Positions 51,026 through 61,741 of a stretch of DNA of 64,000 nt are shown here, piece after piece. The stretch is taken from NCBI GenBank assembly GCA_033725935.1, contig MU867114.1, positions 62,001 to 126,000 on the forward strand, in the 5' to 3' direction. A program made the translations under genes and the position numbers. A model generated the notes under the pieces. That model searched no databases. It saw only the letters and a list, made by a program, of their open reading frames with translations, and was not told the DNA's origin. This DNA is from Cladorrhinum sp. PSN259 (taxonomy: Eukaryota > Ascomycota > Sordariomycetes > Sordariales > Podosporaceae). How positions within the stretch are numbered: the stretch's first letter is position 1; each line of letters starts with the position of its first letter.

Positions 51026-53385
51026 GATTGTGTATGTTTTGTTGACTTTGCTGGCTGGTGTCAGTCACCAGTCAACTGGATTAATTCGGGAAGCGAAAGG
51101 GAAAGAAAGAAAAGAAAGCAAAATCCGAGGGAATGGTTCAACACGACTCTAAATCCCAGTTTGACACCATGCAAGTCCCGTCTAGTCTGGTGGAGGTTGT
51201 CCAGGGGTATGCGGTGGGGAGATGGCGGAGAAGCTTCAGCTGAGGATATCCTCATTTGACACTAGGACCCGTGTTTCTTGTTTTATTTATGCATGCTTTG
51301 GTCCTTGCCTTCTTCTTTCATGTTCTTTATGGGCCTTGAAGACGGGAAAAGGACAAACCCTGCCTACAAGAACCTATAAAACACGAGAATTCTGTCTGCG
51401 ATCTTCTGCGTCCCGGCCCGACTTCTTTGGAACCCACCCAAACCGGAATTGTTGAATGGATACCATGTGGAACTACGAATGGAGACACAGGGAAATACCC
51501 CTTTCGGCAGTTGACGCCGATGGGCGAGCAGGATTACAAATCCCAGCAACATCAATAGTGATAAATAGTGTCTTTCTTGTTTTAATAAAAAAAAACAGAC
51601 ACTCAAAAGCTTGCTCTTCCATCTGGTTTGCTGATAAACTAATACGCCCTCTGCCAGTAAATGTCTCTATCTCAAGCCTCGGCTGCATGTGGTACCAAGC
51701 AAAAGCAACGGGCACGGGCTTTCCGACTGCGATCCAACTGAGTCTTGTGTGGCCAACTTGAAACCGACAACTGAAAACACCGGACTGAAAAACTCGTCTG
51801 AACATGTCCAAGCGGGCATTGCTGATGAAGAGGTTTTTACCCTTTCAAGATGACGCCGAAGAGAGGATGGGGAATGCCTGCATTCATCGCCAAGCCTTGA
51901 TCTCCGGGGCGTGATGGAGTCAACGGTGGAGTCTTTCTGCATGTTTGAACTTTTTGAGCTCTGATCGACGACCACGGTCCTTCCCCCCTGATCATTCATC
52001 TGTGGAGATGGAAGAGAAAAAGAATAGTAAAAAAAAGACTAATTCAGGGGTAAGTTGCGAGGTTTCTTCAGTTAGTCTCGTAAACGCCGAGACGCCGGGT
52101 TCTAGGTTGTACCTATTTTGTTTATTTTGAGAATAGGATGTGGACACTATCTAAACGACCCCTTCATGTCCCAAGCCCGTAGTATCGGACCGGACTCCTT
52201 GGGACACTATTACCAACCGGAAGTTCTCTGCAAACATCTTGACTGTATACCTTGCTTATCGTCTCTTGCCGTTCTGTTTTGTTGAAACGAAGCTGTCGTA
52301 TTCTCCTCCTCGAAAGTGGTGCAACCCTTCTCAGTGGAGGTCGCAGAACTCGCTCGTGCCGTATATCATGGTGCCGTTGAGAGGCCAAAGTTAATGTGGA
52401 TGGCAGTTCTTTGTTGACATCTCACACTGTAGCTGAGACTCCCATTTGGCTTACCGCTGAAAGATTTGAATTCGGCAGCGTGATAGTTTGTAAGTGTAGC
52501 CGCCAAGGCAGATGTCACGGTTTGAATCTCAACAGCAGGCAGGTTTATTTCGAGATAACTCATCCCACCGCTGGGTACATCATCCGTCATACAATCTAAT
52601 GTCTGGGCTTTGTTAATGCAAAACTCCTTGAGTATAGGCATTCATCTCAATACCAAGTCACTCCCAGACGGAAGAACGATAATGGGCATGCCTGTCTGGA
52701 ATATGCTTAGGCCTTGTATTCTTGCGATGAGGCCACTAATCCACCACTTTGACCATTTGTGGTTCTGAAGAAGGCATATTGGCCCTTGCCGGTTATCCGG
52801 CTTCTTTTTTATGATTATTATCATAGCTGGTAAGAACGCCGAGCGAAAAAAAAAAAAAAAGAAGGCTTAGATTATCTCCAAAAACCCCCCCCAAAAAATA
52901 TAAAAAAATGAAAGAGTCATAGTCGTTGTTGCAAATAGCGTTGTGGCATGCATTCTCTCCAGTGTCAAGACTGAAAGCGACGCTTCAAGGTGCTTATGAA
53001 CCCGACAGTCTGGTAAGCGTAAGCGCTGTGGGCGAATTCAATAGCCGGCACTCACCTTTATAGGATTGAATGGATGGGGTTGAGCAGGGGTCTGATGTGG
53101 CATCCGACCACTCTTGGCAAGCCACAAGCCGCAGGTCGATCAGCAGCAGAACGCATCCTGACACATCTCTCTGCGCCTCCCGCACATTGGCTGATCTCAG
53201 CTTCAACCTTTTTCCTCATGACATGAACCACAACCCCTTGATTCCAAGTTCCTGTCATCAATGTCATCCCCAGCCGTCTTCATTACTCGTCTTTCAACCA
53301 GAGGAGTTTGACGAGTTTCATCCATTCTTTATTTCCTCTGTCGACTTTAGCCGTCTCAAAGCGACAACTACCCCTCACAGTCAGC
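51026..53385. other. Divergent intergenic region with a nearly open reading frame
   Basis: This is 2.36 kb between the CFEM receptor (minus) and the mannosidase (plus). Poly-A tracts lie near 51590 and 52845. A minus-strand frame at 52366-52824 is listed separately. No other gene is supported. Confidence 0.5.
52366..52824 (-). other. Nearly open 153-codon frame broken by one TGA, possible gene remnant
   Basis: One frame runs from 52824 to 52366 with a single internal TGA at 52642-52644. The upstream part includes GLIARIQGLSIFQTGMPIIVL. The downstream part includes SYLEINLPAVEIQTVTSALAA. Both have balanced, protein-like composition. A CGA-to-TGA transition would explain the break, but no domain, signal peptide or splice structure is recognisable. 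It could equally be chance. Confidence 0.2.
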
Positions 53386-55283
53386 ATGCCCAAAAAGTCA
53401 CCACCAGTAATGGCCACCATGAGGCGACAACTCCGGCCTCTGGCAGGCGGACCAAAGCCACTTCGGACTCTATTCGCGGGCGTTGTCTTTTGCGCTACAG
53501 TATGGTATTTGCTAGGGTGGTTCGACACGGGTGGCGGCCAACACCTTGAATCAGTACGGCTGGAGAAGTACATGAACAGCGGACCATTATCAACTCCATA
53601 CACATTCGTCAAGAGCAGTGTGGACTGGGGGAAACTCAGCCCAAAATACCCACCAGAGCAACCGTTCACTCGAATCCCACCACCACCAAGAAGAGCAAGA
53701 CTTCCTCGAGTGCAGCACGAGTTCGGCCCCGAGTCACCTGCAGCTCAGAGGGAACGAGATGAGCGAAGAAAGGCCGTCCGCGACCTCACCATCAAGTCTT
53801 GGAACGCCTACCGCAAGTACGCCTGGAAGAAGGATGCTCTTCTCCCTCTCTCCGGCGACGGGCGCGACCAATTCTCTGGCTGGGCCGCGACTCTGGTTGA
53901 TTCCCTCGACACCCTCTGGATCATGGGCCTCCGCAAGGAATTCGACGAGGCAGTGGCAGCAGTGGCCGAGATTGACTTTGGAACCTCGACAACCCCCCAC
54001 GTCAACATCTTTGAAACCAACATCCGCTACCTCGGCGGTCTCTTGGCAGCCTACGACCTCAGCAAGCGCAAGATCCTCCTGCAAAAGGCCGTCGAGCTCG
54101 GCGACCTCATCTACGCCGGCTTCGACACCAGGCACCGTCTCCCCGTCGACAACATCATCCTGGGCCCCATCAAGGAAGGCAAGGGTCTCTCCTCGGAGCC
54201 CCAGGTCGTCTCGGCCTCCCCGGGCACCTTATCCCTCGAACTCGCCCGCCTCTCCCAGCTAACCGGCAACCCGAAATACTACTCGGCCATCTCGAAAATC
54301 ACCGACCTCTTCCACTCGGGCCAAAACCAAACCGCCATCCCCGGTCTCTTCCCCATGTGGGTGTCAATGTCCAGAGCCGACGTGACGACGGGCAACACCT
54401 TCACCCTGGCAGGCTGCGTCGACTCCCTCTACGAGTACTTCCCCAAGATGCACCAGCTCCTGTCGGGGGCAGAACCCAAGTACCTGTCCCTGACCAAAAA
54501 CTTCCTCCCCGCCGCGAGCCAGCACCTCCTTTTCCGTCCTTTGACCCCTCAAAACGACGACATCCTGATAGCAGGCAACGTCAACGTCGACTCGTCCACG
54601 GGAAAAATCCTGCCCTTGGATCCCGAAACAGAACACCTGGCCTGCTTCATCGGCGGCACCTTTGCTCTCTCGGGCCGTCTCCTCCAGAGCCGCGAGTACC
54701 TCTCGACGGGCGCCAAATTGACCCGCGGCTGCGTGTACGCTTACAAGTCCTTTCCGACGGGAATAATGCCCGAGAGGCTAAACATGGCCGTCTGCGCCGA
54801 CAAGCTCAACGGGTGCAAGTGGAACGAGACGCTCTGGCACGAGGAGACCCAAAAGAGGTACGAGTACAAGCACACTCTACCCAAGGGGTTCACGACCGCA
54901 AAGGATCCGCGGTACATACTCAGACCCGAGGCTATCGAGTCTGTCTTTTACATGTGGCGGATCACGGGAGAGGCGGAGTGGGAGGAGGCGGCTTGGGACA
55001 TGTTCAAAGCCGTCGAAAGGGGGACCAGGACCGAGAGAGGGGCCGCGAGCGTGCTGGATGTTACTGTGCAGCCCGAGGATGTCAAGCAGGATGACTACAT
55101 GGAGGTGAGTTTTCAACTTTTTACAATACATGAGAAAAATTCTAATTCTTGTGATGACAGAGCTTCTGGATTGCAGAAACGCTAAAATACTTTTACCTGG
55201 TGTTTTCTCCACCCGATGTCATCAGCTTGGATAAATACGTCTTGAATACAGAGGCTCATCCATTCTTGAGGCCAGGGGCATAA
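53386..55283 (+). CDS. GH47 class I alpha-1,2-mannosidase, two exons
   Basis: The model is 613 aa in exons 53386-55104 and 55161-55283. The 56-bp intron (GTGAGT...GACAG) joins DDYMEV-region codons to SFWIAETLKYFYLVFS. A type II membrane anchor spans about 28-46. The catalytic (alpha/alpha)7 barrel starts near residue 130. Conserved segments are FSGWAATLVDSLDTLWIMGL, NIFETNIRYLGGLLAAYDLS, PETEHLACFIGG and RPEAIESVFYMWRITG. The C-terminal NTEAHPFLRP supplies the Thr that helps bind calcium; the second exon is therefore essential. It trims alpha-1,2-linked mannose from N-glycans in the ER or Golgi. The EDEM-type degradation role is less likely, because the catalytic barrel ends normally without a long extension. 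An upstream in-frame Met (53308) is unlikely. Confidence 0.95.
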
Positions 55284-55513
55284 GGTTTGTTTTCATTTTC
55301 CTTTTCATGTTTCTTTTCTCTAGCTCTCAAATGCACAAGCCATTTTTCGATTACATGTAAAAAAAAAAAAGATTTATTTTGATTTCTCTCATTTGAGCCT
55401 CAACACAGCTTCCTCATTGTTTATTTCCTCGTTATCATGTCGGGTTCCTGACTACCCAACCTGCCCTGCCCCGTAAAATGGCTGCGAACGTAAATCCTCC
55501 CAATATTCCCCCC

Positions 55514-56725
55514 TCAGTATTCTTCGTGTCTCACGGTCCCCTCATACTCGGGATGCACCCAAAACATATCCCCATTCTCCCTCGTCTCCAAAACCCAACC
55601 TTCACACTCGGGGTAGCGAAACTTCTCTCCATCACGGTACCTTTCCCACCGCTGAGATGGTTTATAACCCAATTCGAAACCCTTTTGATCTCGCAGAAGA
55701 ATCCCTCCAACAAGAGCTGGGACAACACCATCCTCATCTATTTTGGTTTTTTCTCGCCCCCATTCGAAATCTGATTCTCCTTTTCTCCTCACTCGGCACA
55801 TTCCAAAATCTATCATGTAGACTTGGTACTCGACGCCAGGTTTGCACTCACTCACCACAAAGTTGTCAAGCCGTATGTCGTAGTTGATGATGTTGTAGTC
55901 GTCGCAGACTCGCACCACGGCGAGGGCTTGGTCGGCGATATCTTGCCACGCGGAGCGATGACAGCGATGGGGAATTTCGCGCAAGGTAAATCCCTCAATG
56001 TGTTGCATTAGAATCCCCTTGACTTTGAAAGGCTCAAGTCCATCGGCGCCGGCGGTCGCGGAAATTCGATCGATACCGGGTTGCGCGATATCCAGCTCGA
56101 CGTGAGCAAAGACTTTTGGAATCAGCCTGCCTTGGACATTGCGCAAGACCTTGTAGATGGATGTTTCGGTCTTGTGCAACTTGTTGAGCTCATCGGCCAA
56201 GGCAGCCTCACACGCGTCGTCATCCCACCACTCGTCCTCCTGTGGCTCGTATCGCTCCTTCTCTGGCCGCTGGTGTATCTTCTGGATGAAGCTATCAAAC
56301 CCGCCCGTCTTGACAAACTCGGCGTACTGTTCCTCTACCTCTCTCGTCCAGGACACGAGCTCTCTATTTTCCCGGATGCCTACCGCAAAACGACGGTCAT
56401 ACAGCTTGAGGACTGCGACTGCAGGAAGTCTCGTGCTCGGTTGGATATCGACGACCATGACACATGAGAGTGTGTTCCCGAAGATCTGGCGAACCCTGAC
56501 ACGAAAAGAAGTCGATGCGGTGCTGTTCTCGTTGTCGGAGAGGATGTTTAGATCTAGGATTTGGCCGACATGGTAGCCCTCTTTCTTGAATTCGGGAGGG
56601 AAAGAGACGGTTTCCGATGCGGGATCGCTAATTTTGTCGCCAAGCTGATCTGGCTTCACAACTTGTTGGTCGGAATGCGCATCCTCGGGCGCGTCGGTGG
56701 AACTAAGTTGCGATGATGACTCCAT
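55514..56725 (-). CDS. Protein-kinase-like fold protein
   Basis: The model is 403 aa in one exon. The N-terminal 45 residues are disordered. A kinase-like core follows. Lys107 in VAVLKLYDRRF is the candidate beta-3 lysine. The catalytic loop reads INYDIRLDNFVV (Asp283, Asn288), an HRD-like D-x-R-x-x-N arrangement. MIDFG (Asp306-Gly308) replaces the DFG metal site. A long insert between lysine and catalytic loop contains EDEWWDDDACEAALADELNKL. No Gly-rich loop is obvious. Large families of such kinase-like proteins occur in filamentous fungi, mostly unstudied; small-molecule phosphotransfer is as likely as protein phosphorylation. It is convergent with the mannosidase gene, with 230 bp between the stops. 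Confidence 0.75.
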   Translation of the reverse strand: MESSSQLSSTDAPEDAHSDQQVVKPDQLGDKISDPASETVSFPPEFKKEGYHVGQILDLNILSDNENSTASTSFRVRVRQIFGNTLSCVMVVDIQPSTRLPAVAVLKLYDRRFAVGIRENRELVSWTREVEEQYAEFVKTGGFDSFIQKIHQRPEKERYEPQEDEWWDDDACEAALADELNKLHKTETSIYKVLRNVQGRLIPKVFAHVELDIAQPGIDRISATAGADGLEPFKVKGILMQHIEGFTLREIPHRCHRSAWQDIADQALAVVRVCDDYNIINYDIRLDNFVVSECKPGVEYQVYMIDFGMCRVRRKGESDFEWGREKTKIDEDGVVPALVGGILLRDQKGFELGYKPSQRWERYRDGEKFRYPECEGWVLETRENGDMFWVHPEYEGTVRHEEY

Positions 56726-57753
56726 AATATTTTTGGTTTGCTTCGTTTCGATAATGACTGGAAGGAGCCACAGAATTTGTGGTTGGAAGAGTGAGCGAAA
56801 ATGTTGTGGGCGTCGTATGCGTGTTGAAAAGGAAGGAAGCAGCTGCAGCGATGAATGCCCGGTGGGGCCATTGAAAGAGTCACAATACCAAAATAGAAAA
56901 GACCGACTTTCTTCTGAATTTGCTCCCTAGCAGCAGCCACTCAGCAATTGTTATCTGATGCAGCTAATACACGGGGAAAGCAATGAAGCCCTCACCCTTA
57001 CATCGCCCATCTCAACCCCGACACCAGCCAGGATACCTGCTTCTCCATGCGCGGCATGACGACCTCGCACAGCACGTGGTTGGTTCAAGTCCGGACGAAT
57101 GGTTACACGACCGTACACGAGATCACATTCGATCACCTCCCATCTTTCGCCGAAATCGTCGACGCGCTCAAGGTGACCACCGGTTACGAGGCCTAGCTGC
57201 TCAGGTTATCTTTCACTCTTCTTTTCATCTAGTTATCATGATACCCATTTGATTCACTTTCTTTACCCCCAAGAACTCATCATCAGTGGCCCGTTTATTT
57301 CTTTTATAAATATACATGTATATATGTTCCCTCCCTACTTATATTTTCAATGCCCGCGGATCAGAAAGGAATCGAGCGATTTCATGCAGCTACCGACTCT
57401 CAAAAGCCGTAAGCGAGGCATGATACGACGAGACCCAATCGACAGGATTGGATGATCCAAGGAGTCGTCGTCCTTTCTTTCAAAAGACAGTAGGGTTATC
57501 GAGAGAGTCCAGAATTGGTAGTCTTTTTCATTTTCAACCAAGATACCCTTTTGGCATGCAAGTGATTCCTTCGGCTTTTGAAAATTCTGTTGCAAACTTC
57601 TTTTCGACTTCCATAATGTATGAGTTTGGAACGTGATACGATCTAATAAATCCATGATATAATACATTCTTGTCCCAAAGTCGAGATGATAGACATAACG
57701 CCTTGTAATACTTTCAAGAAAACCATCATCAAACTCATTACCTCGGCCATCCT
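56726..57753. other. Intergenic region
   Basis: This is 1.03 kb holding the kinase-like promoter (minus) and the 3' flank of the zinc/cupin gene. One small plus-strand frame is listed separately. Confidence 0.5.
57047..57196 (+). CDS. Possible 49-aa peptide or 3' exon of an unknown gene
   Basis: From the ATG at 57047 the frame encodes 49 residues including STWLVQVRTNGYTTVHEITF and DALKVTTGYEA before TAG. The frame is open 20 codons further upstream (from 56987), so this could be the last exon of a gene whose start I cannot find. Composition is protein-like and GC-rich against AT-rich surroundings. No domain is recognised. Confidence 0.25.
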   Translation: MRGMTTSHSTWLVQVRTNGYTTVHEITFDHLPSFAEIVDALKVTTGYEA

Positions 57754-58347
57754 TTATCCGTCTTTCTCCTCATCTTCACCCACCGCATAAACGCAAACAA
57801 CATGAACCACAGCTCCGCCATAACAGACGCTCCCGACCTCACATCCCTGCCCTGCAGGCACCTTCCACATCCCGTTCGGCCCTATTGAAAACTCCTTCCC
57901 GGCGAGTTTCACATTCACCACGCCCTGAGCTACCGAACATATCCTCGTCTTGTAATTTGCATCGTCATCATCTTCTTCGTCTCCTTCTCCTGATGCTGGC
58001 CAGGAGATATCATTTCCTGGCTGAACACTAAGAACTTGAAAGGTGGTGTATGGTGTTATCGGGATGGGCGCGGATGGGAAGCTTGAGAGGAGATATGTGG
58101 AGGAGAAGGCGATATCTAAGAACAAGTCAGTAAAAAAAGAACCCCCCAAAAACCAGAGTGGGTAAAGGGGTTGGTGTGTTTGGGGTGACAAACTCTCTGT
58201 CTTATTATTGTTTGACGTTGAGATGGATATTCTGCCGGGAGCAATTTCCCACGAGGCCATATTGTAGGGGACCGCTTCTCGTGAACCTGAAGAGGTGCCA
58301 GTGATGGAGGCTCGGGTTTGAGCGAGATTGAACTTGTCTGCCGAGTG

Positions 58348-58387
<40 letters not shown>

Positions 58388-61342
58388 GACTGCTTATCCT
58401 TGTTGTTTGGTCTACAGCTGCTTGCTTTTGACGAAGCTCTGGATGATGCCGGTCTAGACTTGGTTACCTTGTTGGAAGTCGGCTGAGTCCTACGACTCTT
58501 TGGGGACTTTGTCTTCGTACTGATCTCAGCCAGAGGACGTCGAGGCTTCGTTCCGTTAACGGCTGCAAAAGTAGTACTAGGCCTCACGCGCCTTCTTGAG
58601 CCCGATGAGCCATTCGGTAACCTGCCAACCACGCTCTGGACTGACGACCGAGTAGTCTTGGTAAGAGAAGGCCCATCATCCTCGTTGGTGCTAGACTCTG
58701 TCTCTTCCGTATCTTCTCCAGCGCACTCTTCCAGGCCCCAATAAAAGCAACCAGCGCATCTCCCGTTAAAGTGCTGCCTAAGCTCTTCAGAGATGCCCGT
58801 ATCGGGGAGGACGACACACTCGGGAAACTTGCCATCCACCTTGAATGATCTACATCCCCTACAGGGTTCCCCCTCTGCCTTGTCCCCAGCGAGGTATATC
58901 AGCACGGCCAATAGCAAGCTGGTGCTTGGATTGGGTCGGCCGGCGAGTTGCAACTTCCATTTGTGAGGTAGCTCACGCTGACGAGGGAGGGACGACAGCT
59001 CCAGGATGAGAGGGTTAGTGGGGAATGGCACGCTGTGAGGGAGATATAGACAGAGATATTGCCAGAGAGCTGGTTCGGTGCGTTTATACTGAGCGGCCTT
59101 TGCGGTCGAGGATTTGTTGGTGGGTATGTCGACGACGAGGAAGGAGTTGCGTGATGATCGTGGGGTGGCAGGTGATGGTCTTGACTTTTTGTGCTGGCGG
59201 TCTGGTTTCTTCGGGGAGGCGCTCGTTGCTCTCCCTTCGCTTGCCCTTCTTTTACGGGTTGGTTTGTGCGCAGCAGCTTTTGGTGGTGCCGTGGCTGGGT
59301 CAAGCGGCTTCCTGGAGATCACCAGCGCAGGCATCCTTCCGGTTTCAGAGTCCTTAGTTTGGCGTTTACCAACTACAGACCAAGTACCGTCGCGGTTATC
59401 GTTGAGGAGACAGGCACGGTGGCTTGCGCTGAAGTGACCCCCAAGGGCAAATGCTTCGGCAAAGATGGTCTGACAGTCTCGAACAGGACAAATCCAGGGG
59501 TCTGGTTCACCTTGGCGAGGTTGGTAACCTTCCGGGAAGAGAGCACCTACTCCAGGGACTTGGCAAGGTTTGCCATCTGTGACAGTCAGTGAGTTGTGGT
59601 CATCAAAGGGGCGGGCAAGGCTAAACATACCCCAAGTACCCGTCCAGTCAGAGTATAGTCGGTTGCCACAGACGGTAAGCGGGTGTTCCTCGCTTGGAAC
59701 CATATTCTCGTCTTTCTCTTCTTCACCTCCATCACCTATTCCTGCGGCCTCGGTGCTCTGGGGGCTCTGGGTCGTTGCCTCGTTGTAGAACTCAGGTCCC
59801 ATCACTCCATCCTCGGGCTCAGGGGCTGTCTCTGCTACCTCATCCTGAACAGGAGGTTGCGGAGTATTGGCGGACTCAGAGCTCTCACTCACCCCTCTAA
59901 TTCTCGCGGCGCCTTCATATTCCAAATCTGACCCAGAAGAGTCATCCTCATCTTGGTGGACCCCAGTTCCAGCTTCAAGTTGCTCAACACTCTGCTCAAT
60001 CTTGACATTCTCTTTTTCTAACCCCTCCTCTTCATCCTCACCAGAAGAAACACTAACATACTCTTCCACATGCGGGCCATGCCTGTTATTCTCCTCCTCC
60101 CGCGCCCTCTCGTCCCTCTCACTCCTAGCCTCAATCTCAGCTTGCAGGTTACTAGTCCTACCCTTCGGCGGCGAAGCCAATCTCCAAATTGCCACTCCCC
60201 TCCGTCTTTTTGGCAGTTCTCCTGCGTTATCATCCCCATTATACATGTACCCCTTCTCTGTGGTTCTCATCTGGAAAGCCCTCTTTGTAGACGGCCTCTT
60301 CCTCACTGTCACCGGACTCTGCACCTCCACATTCCGCCTCTTCCTCACAGCCACCGACCCATTATTCCCCATTCCAAGCTCATCAAGCTGTCCAAGCTCA
60401 TCACTGCTGCTTTCGTCATCAGGAGTCTGCATCCTCTGTCTTTGTCTCTTCACATTGCTGCTGCTGCTGCCGCCGTTTACTTCAGCCAATAAGCTTCGTT
60501 TTGACCCGGGAGGAGGAGTAGCGGGTATCGAGTGCGGCTCCGGAGAATTATCGCAGTTCAAGGCTGCTGCTGTTGGTGGTGGTGGTACTGGCCTTTTCTT
60601 CCTCAGAGGTAATTGTTGGGCCGCATTCCTAGGTGTTCGTGACGACGAAAAAGTAGATTCAGCCGAAGAAGAAGATGATGCAGACGCGTATCTCGTCGAC
60701 GGACTTGGCGCCATCGGATTCAATGGTCGGAATAGAGCAGAGCTTGTCGGAGCTTTTACCAGAGGAGACACAGAAGGAAGAGGAGGTGGCAAGATACTCC
60801 CGGACCGAACTGTCGAAACTTGCGCAGCAGTAGTAGCAGTAGCAGCAGTAATCCTTTCTCTCGTTTTCTCAGATGGGTCCCGGGTGTAATCACGGTCTCT
60901 ACTGTTGCTCGCTTCTCTAATTGTCAGTCATCACCACCACCACAAACAATCAACACATCACAAAATGAAACATCAACCACTCACATTCTCTGATCTTGGA
61001 CGGACTCTTACTCCTTTCCCTTTCGCTTGTCCCCCTAGCCTCATCAAGCATTGCCCTGATGCTCCTCAAATTCTCGCTCGAAAACACCACGCGCTTTTGT
61101 GGCGAAGGAAATGCTGCCAGTGGTTGTGCTGCTGCTGCTGCTGCTAATCGTTCCTGTTCAAGTTTCTTCTTGGACGGTGACAAAATACTACCCACAACAA
61201 CATGACGACGGTGGGAAGAAGTAATATGAGCTGCAGCACTATTACCATCGCTTTCGGAGCTGCTTGTGTTGCTACTGCCGTTTGAAAGCATCCTAGCAGG
61301 CGTCAAATCGCCGCCCCCTCCTCCTCGTACGCGGAATCTCAT
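57754..61342 (-). CDS. Large zinc-finger / cupin-like nuclear protein, four exons
   Basis: The model is 1,127 aa in exons 61342-60985, 60911-59631, 59576-58194 and 58115-57754. Introns are 73, 54 and 78 bp; the last two are multiples of three without stops, so an uncorrected open frame would retain them. The N-terminal 350 residues are disordered and basic, with several nuclear-localisation-like clusters (RKKRP, RKRR). A C2H2-like segment CPVRDCQTIF ... HFSASH follows. A Cys-rich DUF3716-type zinc module reads CRGCRSFKVDGKFPECVV ... GRCAGCFYWGLEECAG. A poly-Thr tract comes next. The C terminus (CSVAQGVVNVKLAGKEFSIGP, GMWKVPAG) resembles the cupin fold of Mif2/CENP-C. No CENP-C motif is visible, so kinetochore function is not claimed. 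It is probably a chromatin or transcription protein. Confidence 0.75.
58349..58388. repeat. (TGT)n microsatellite coding for poly-Thr
   Basis: About 13 uninterrupted triplets. On the minus strand they read ACA and encode a threonine run in the zinc/cupin protein. Confidence 0.92.
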
Positions 61343-61741
61343 GGTTGGTTGCTTTTGGATTAATGTCGAAATTCTCGTAATTAATCCGCAAACAGCAGTT
61401 TTGCAAAGAGTCTCGAGGTTAAGAAAACAGCAAACTCCCCCAAAAGCAGACGATATTATATTTCTTTTGCGGAAATACCCAATATTATCTCTTTGCATTC
61501 CAACGCCCCTCCTCCAAATCCGTCTCGGTCATGTAAACAAGGGATATCATGCATGAACGCAAGAAAACAGGAGCGAGGAATGAGAAAACAAACATCTCCA
61601 GGCTCCCTTCCGAGAAGAACGTGAACAGATTTCTATTGATAACAAAATAATGTACAAGATCTCTTTTCGGCACACGCATATCATGTGTTGTGTCCAGGTA
61701 TAATGTCCATTGCTTAGATCCCTCCCTCATCAACTCAAGCC
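61343..61741. promoter_or_regulatory. Spacer with zinc/cupin gene promoter
   Basis: This is 399 bp between the zinc/cupin start and the bL27m stop, both minus strand. It is AT-rich and no gene is seen. Confidence 0.5.

Noticed and set aside
59867..60889. Plus-strand Ser/Leu-rich open frame of 340 codons
   Set aside because: Antisense to the disordered N-terminal part of the zinc/cupin gene.
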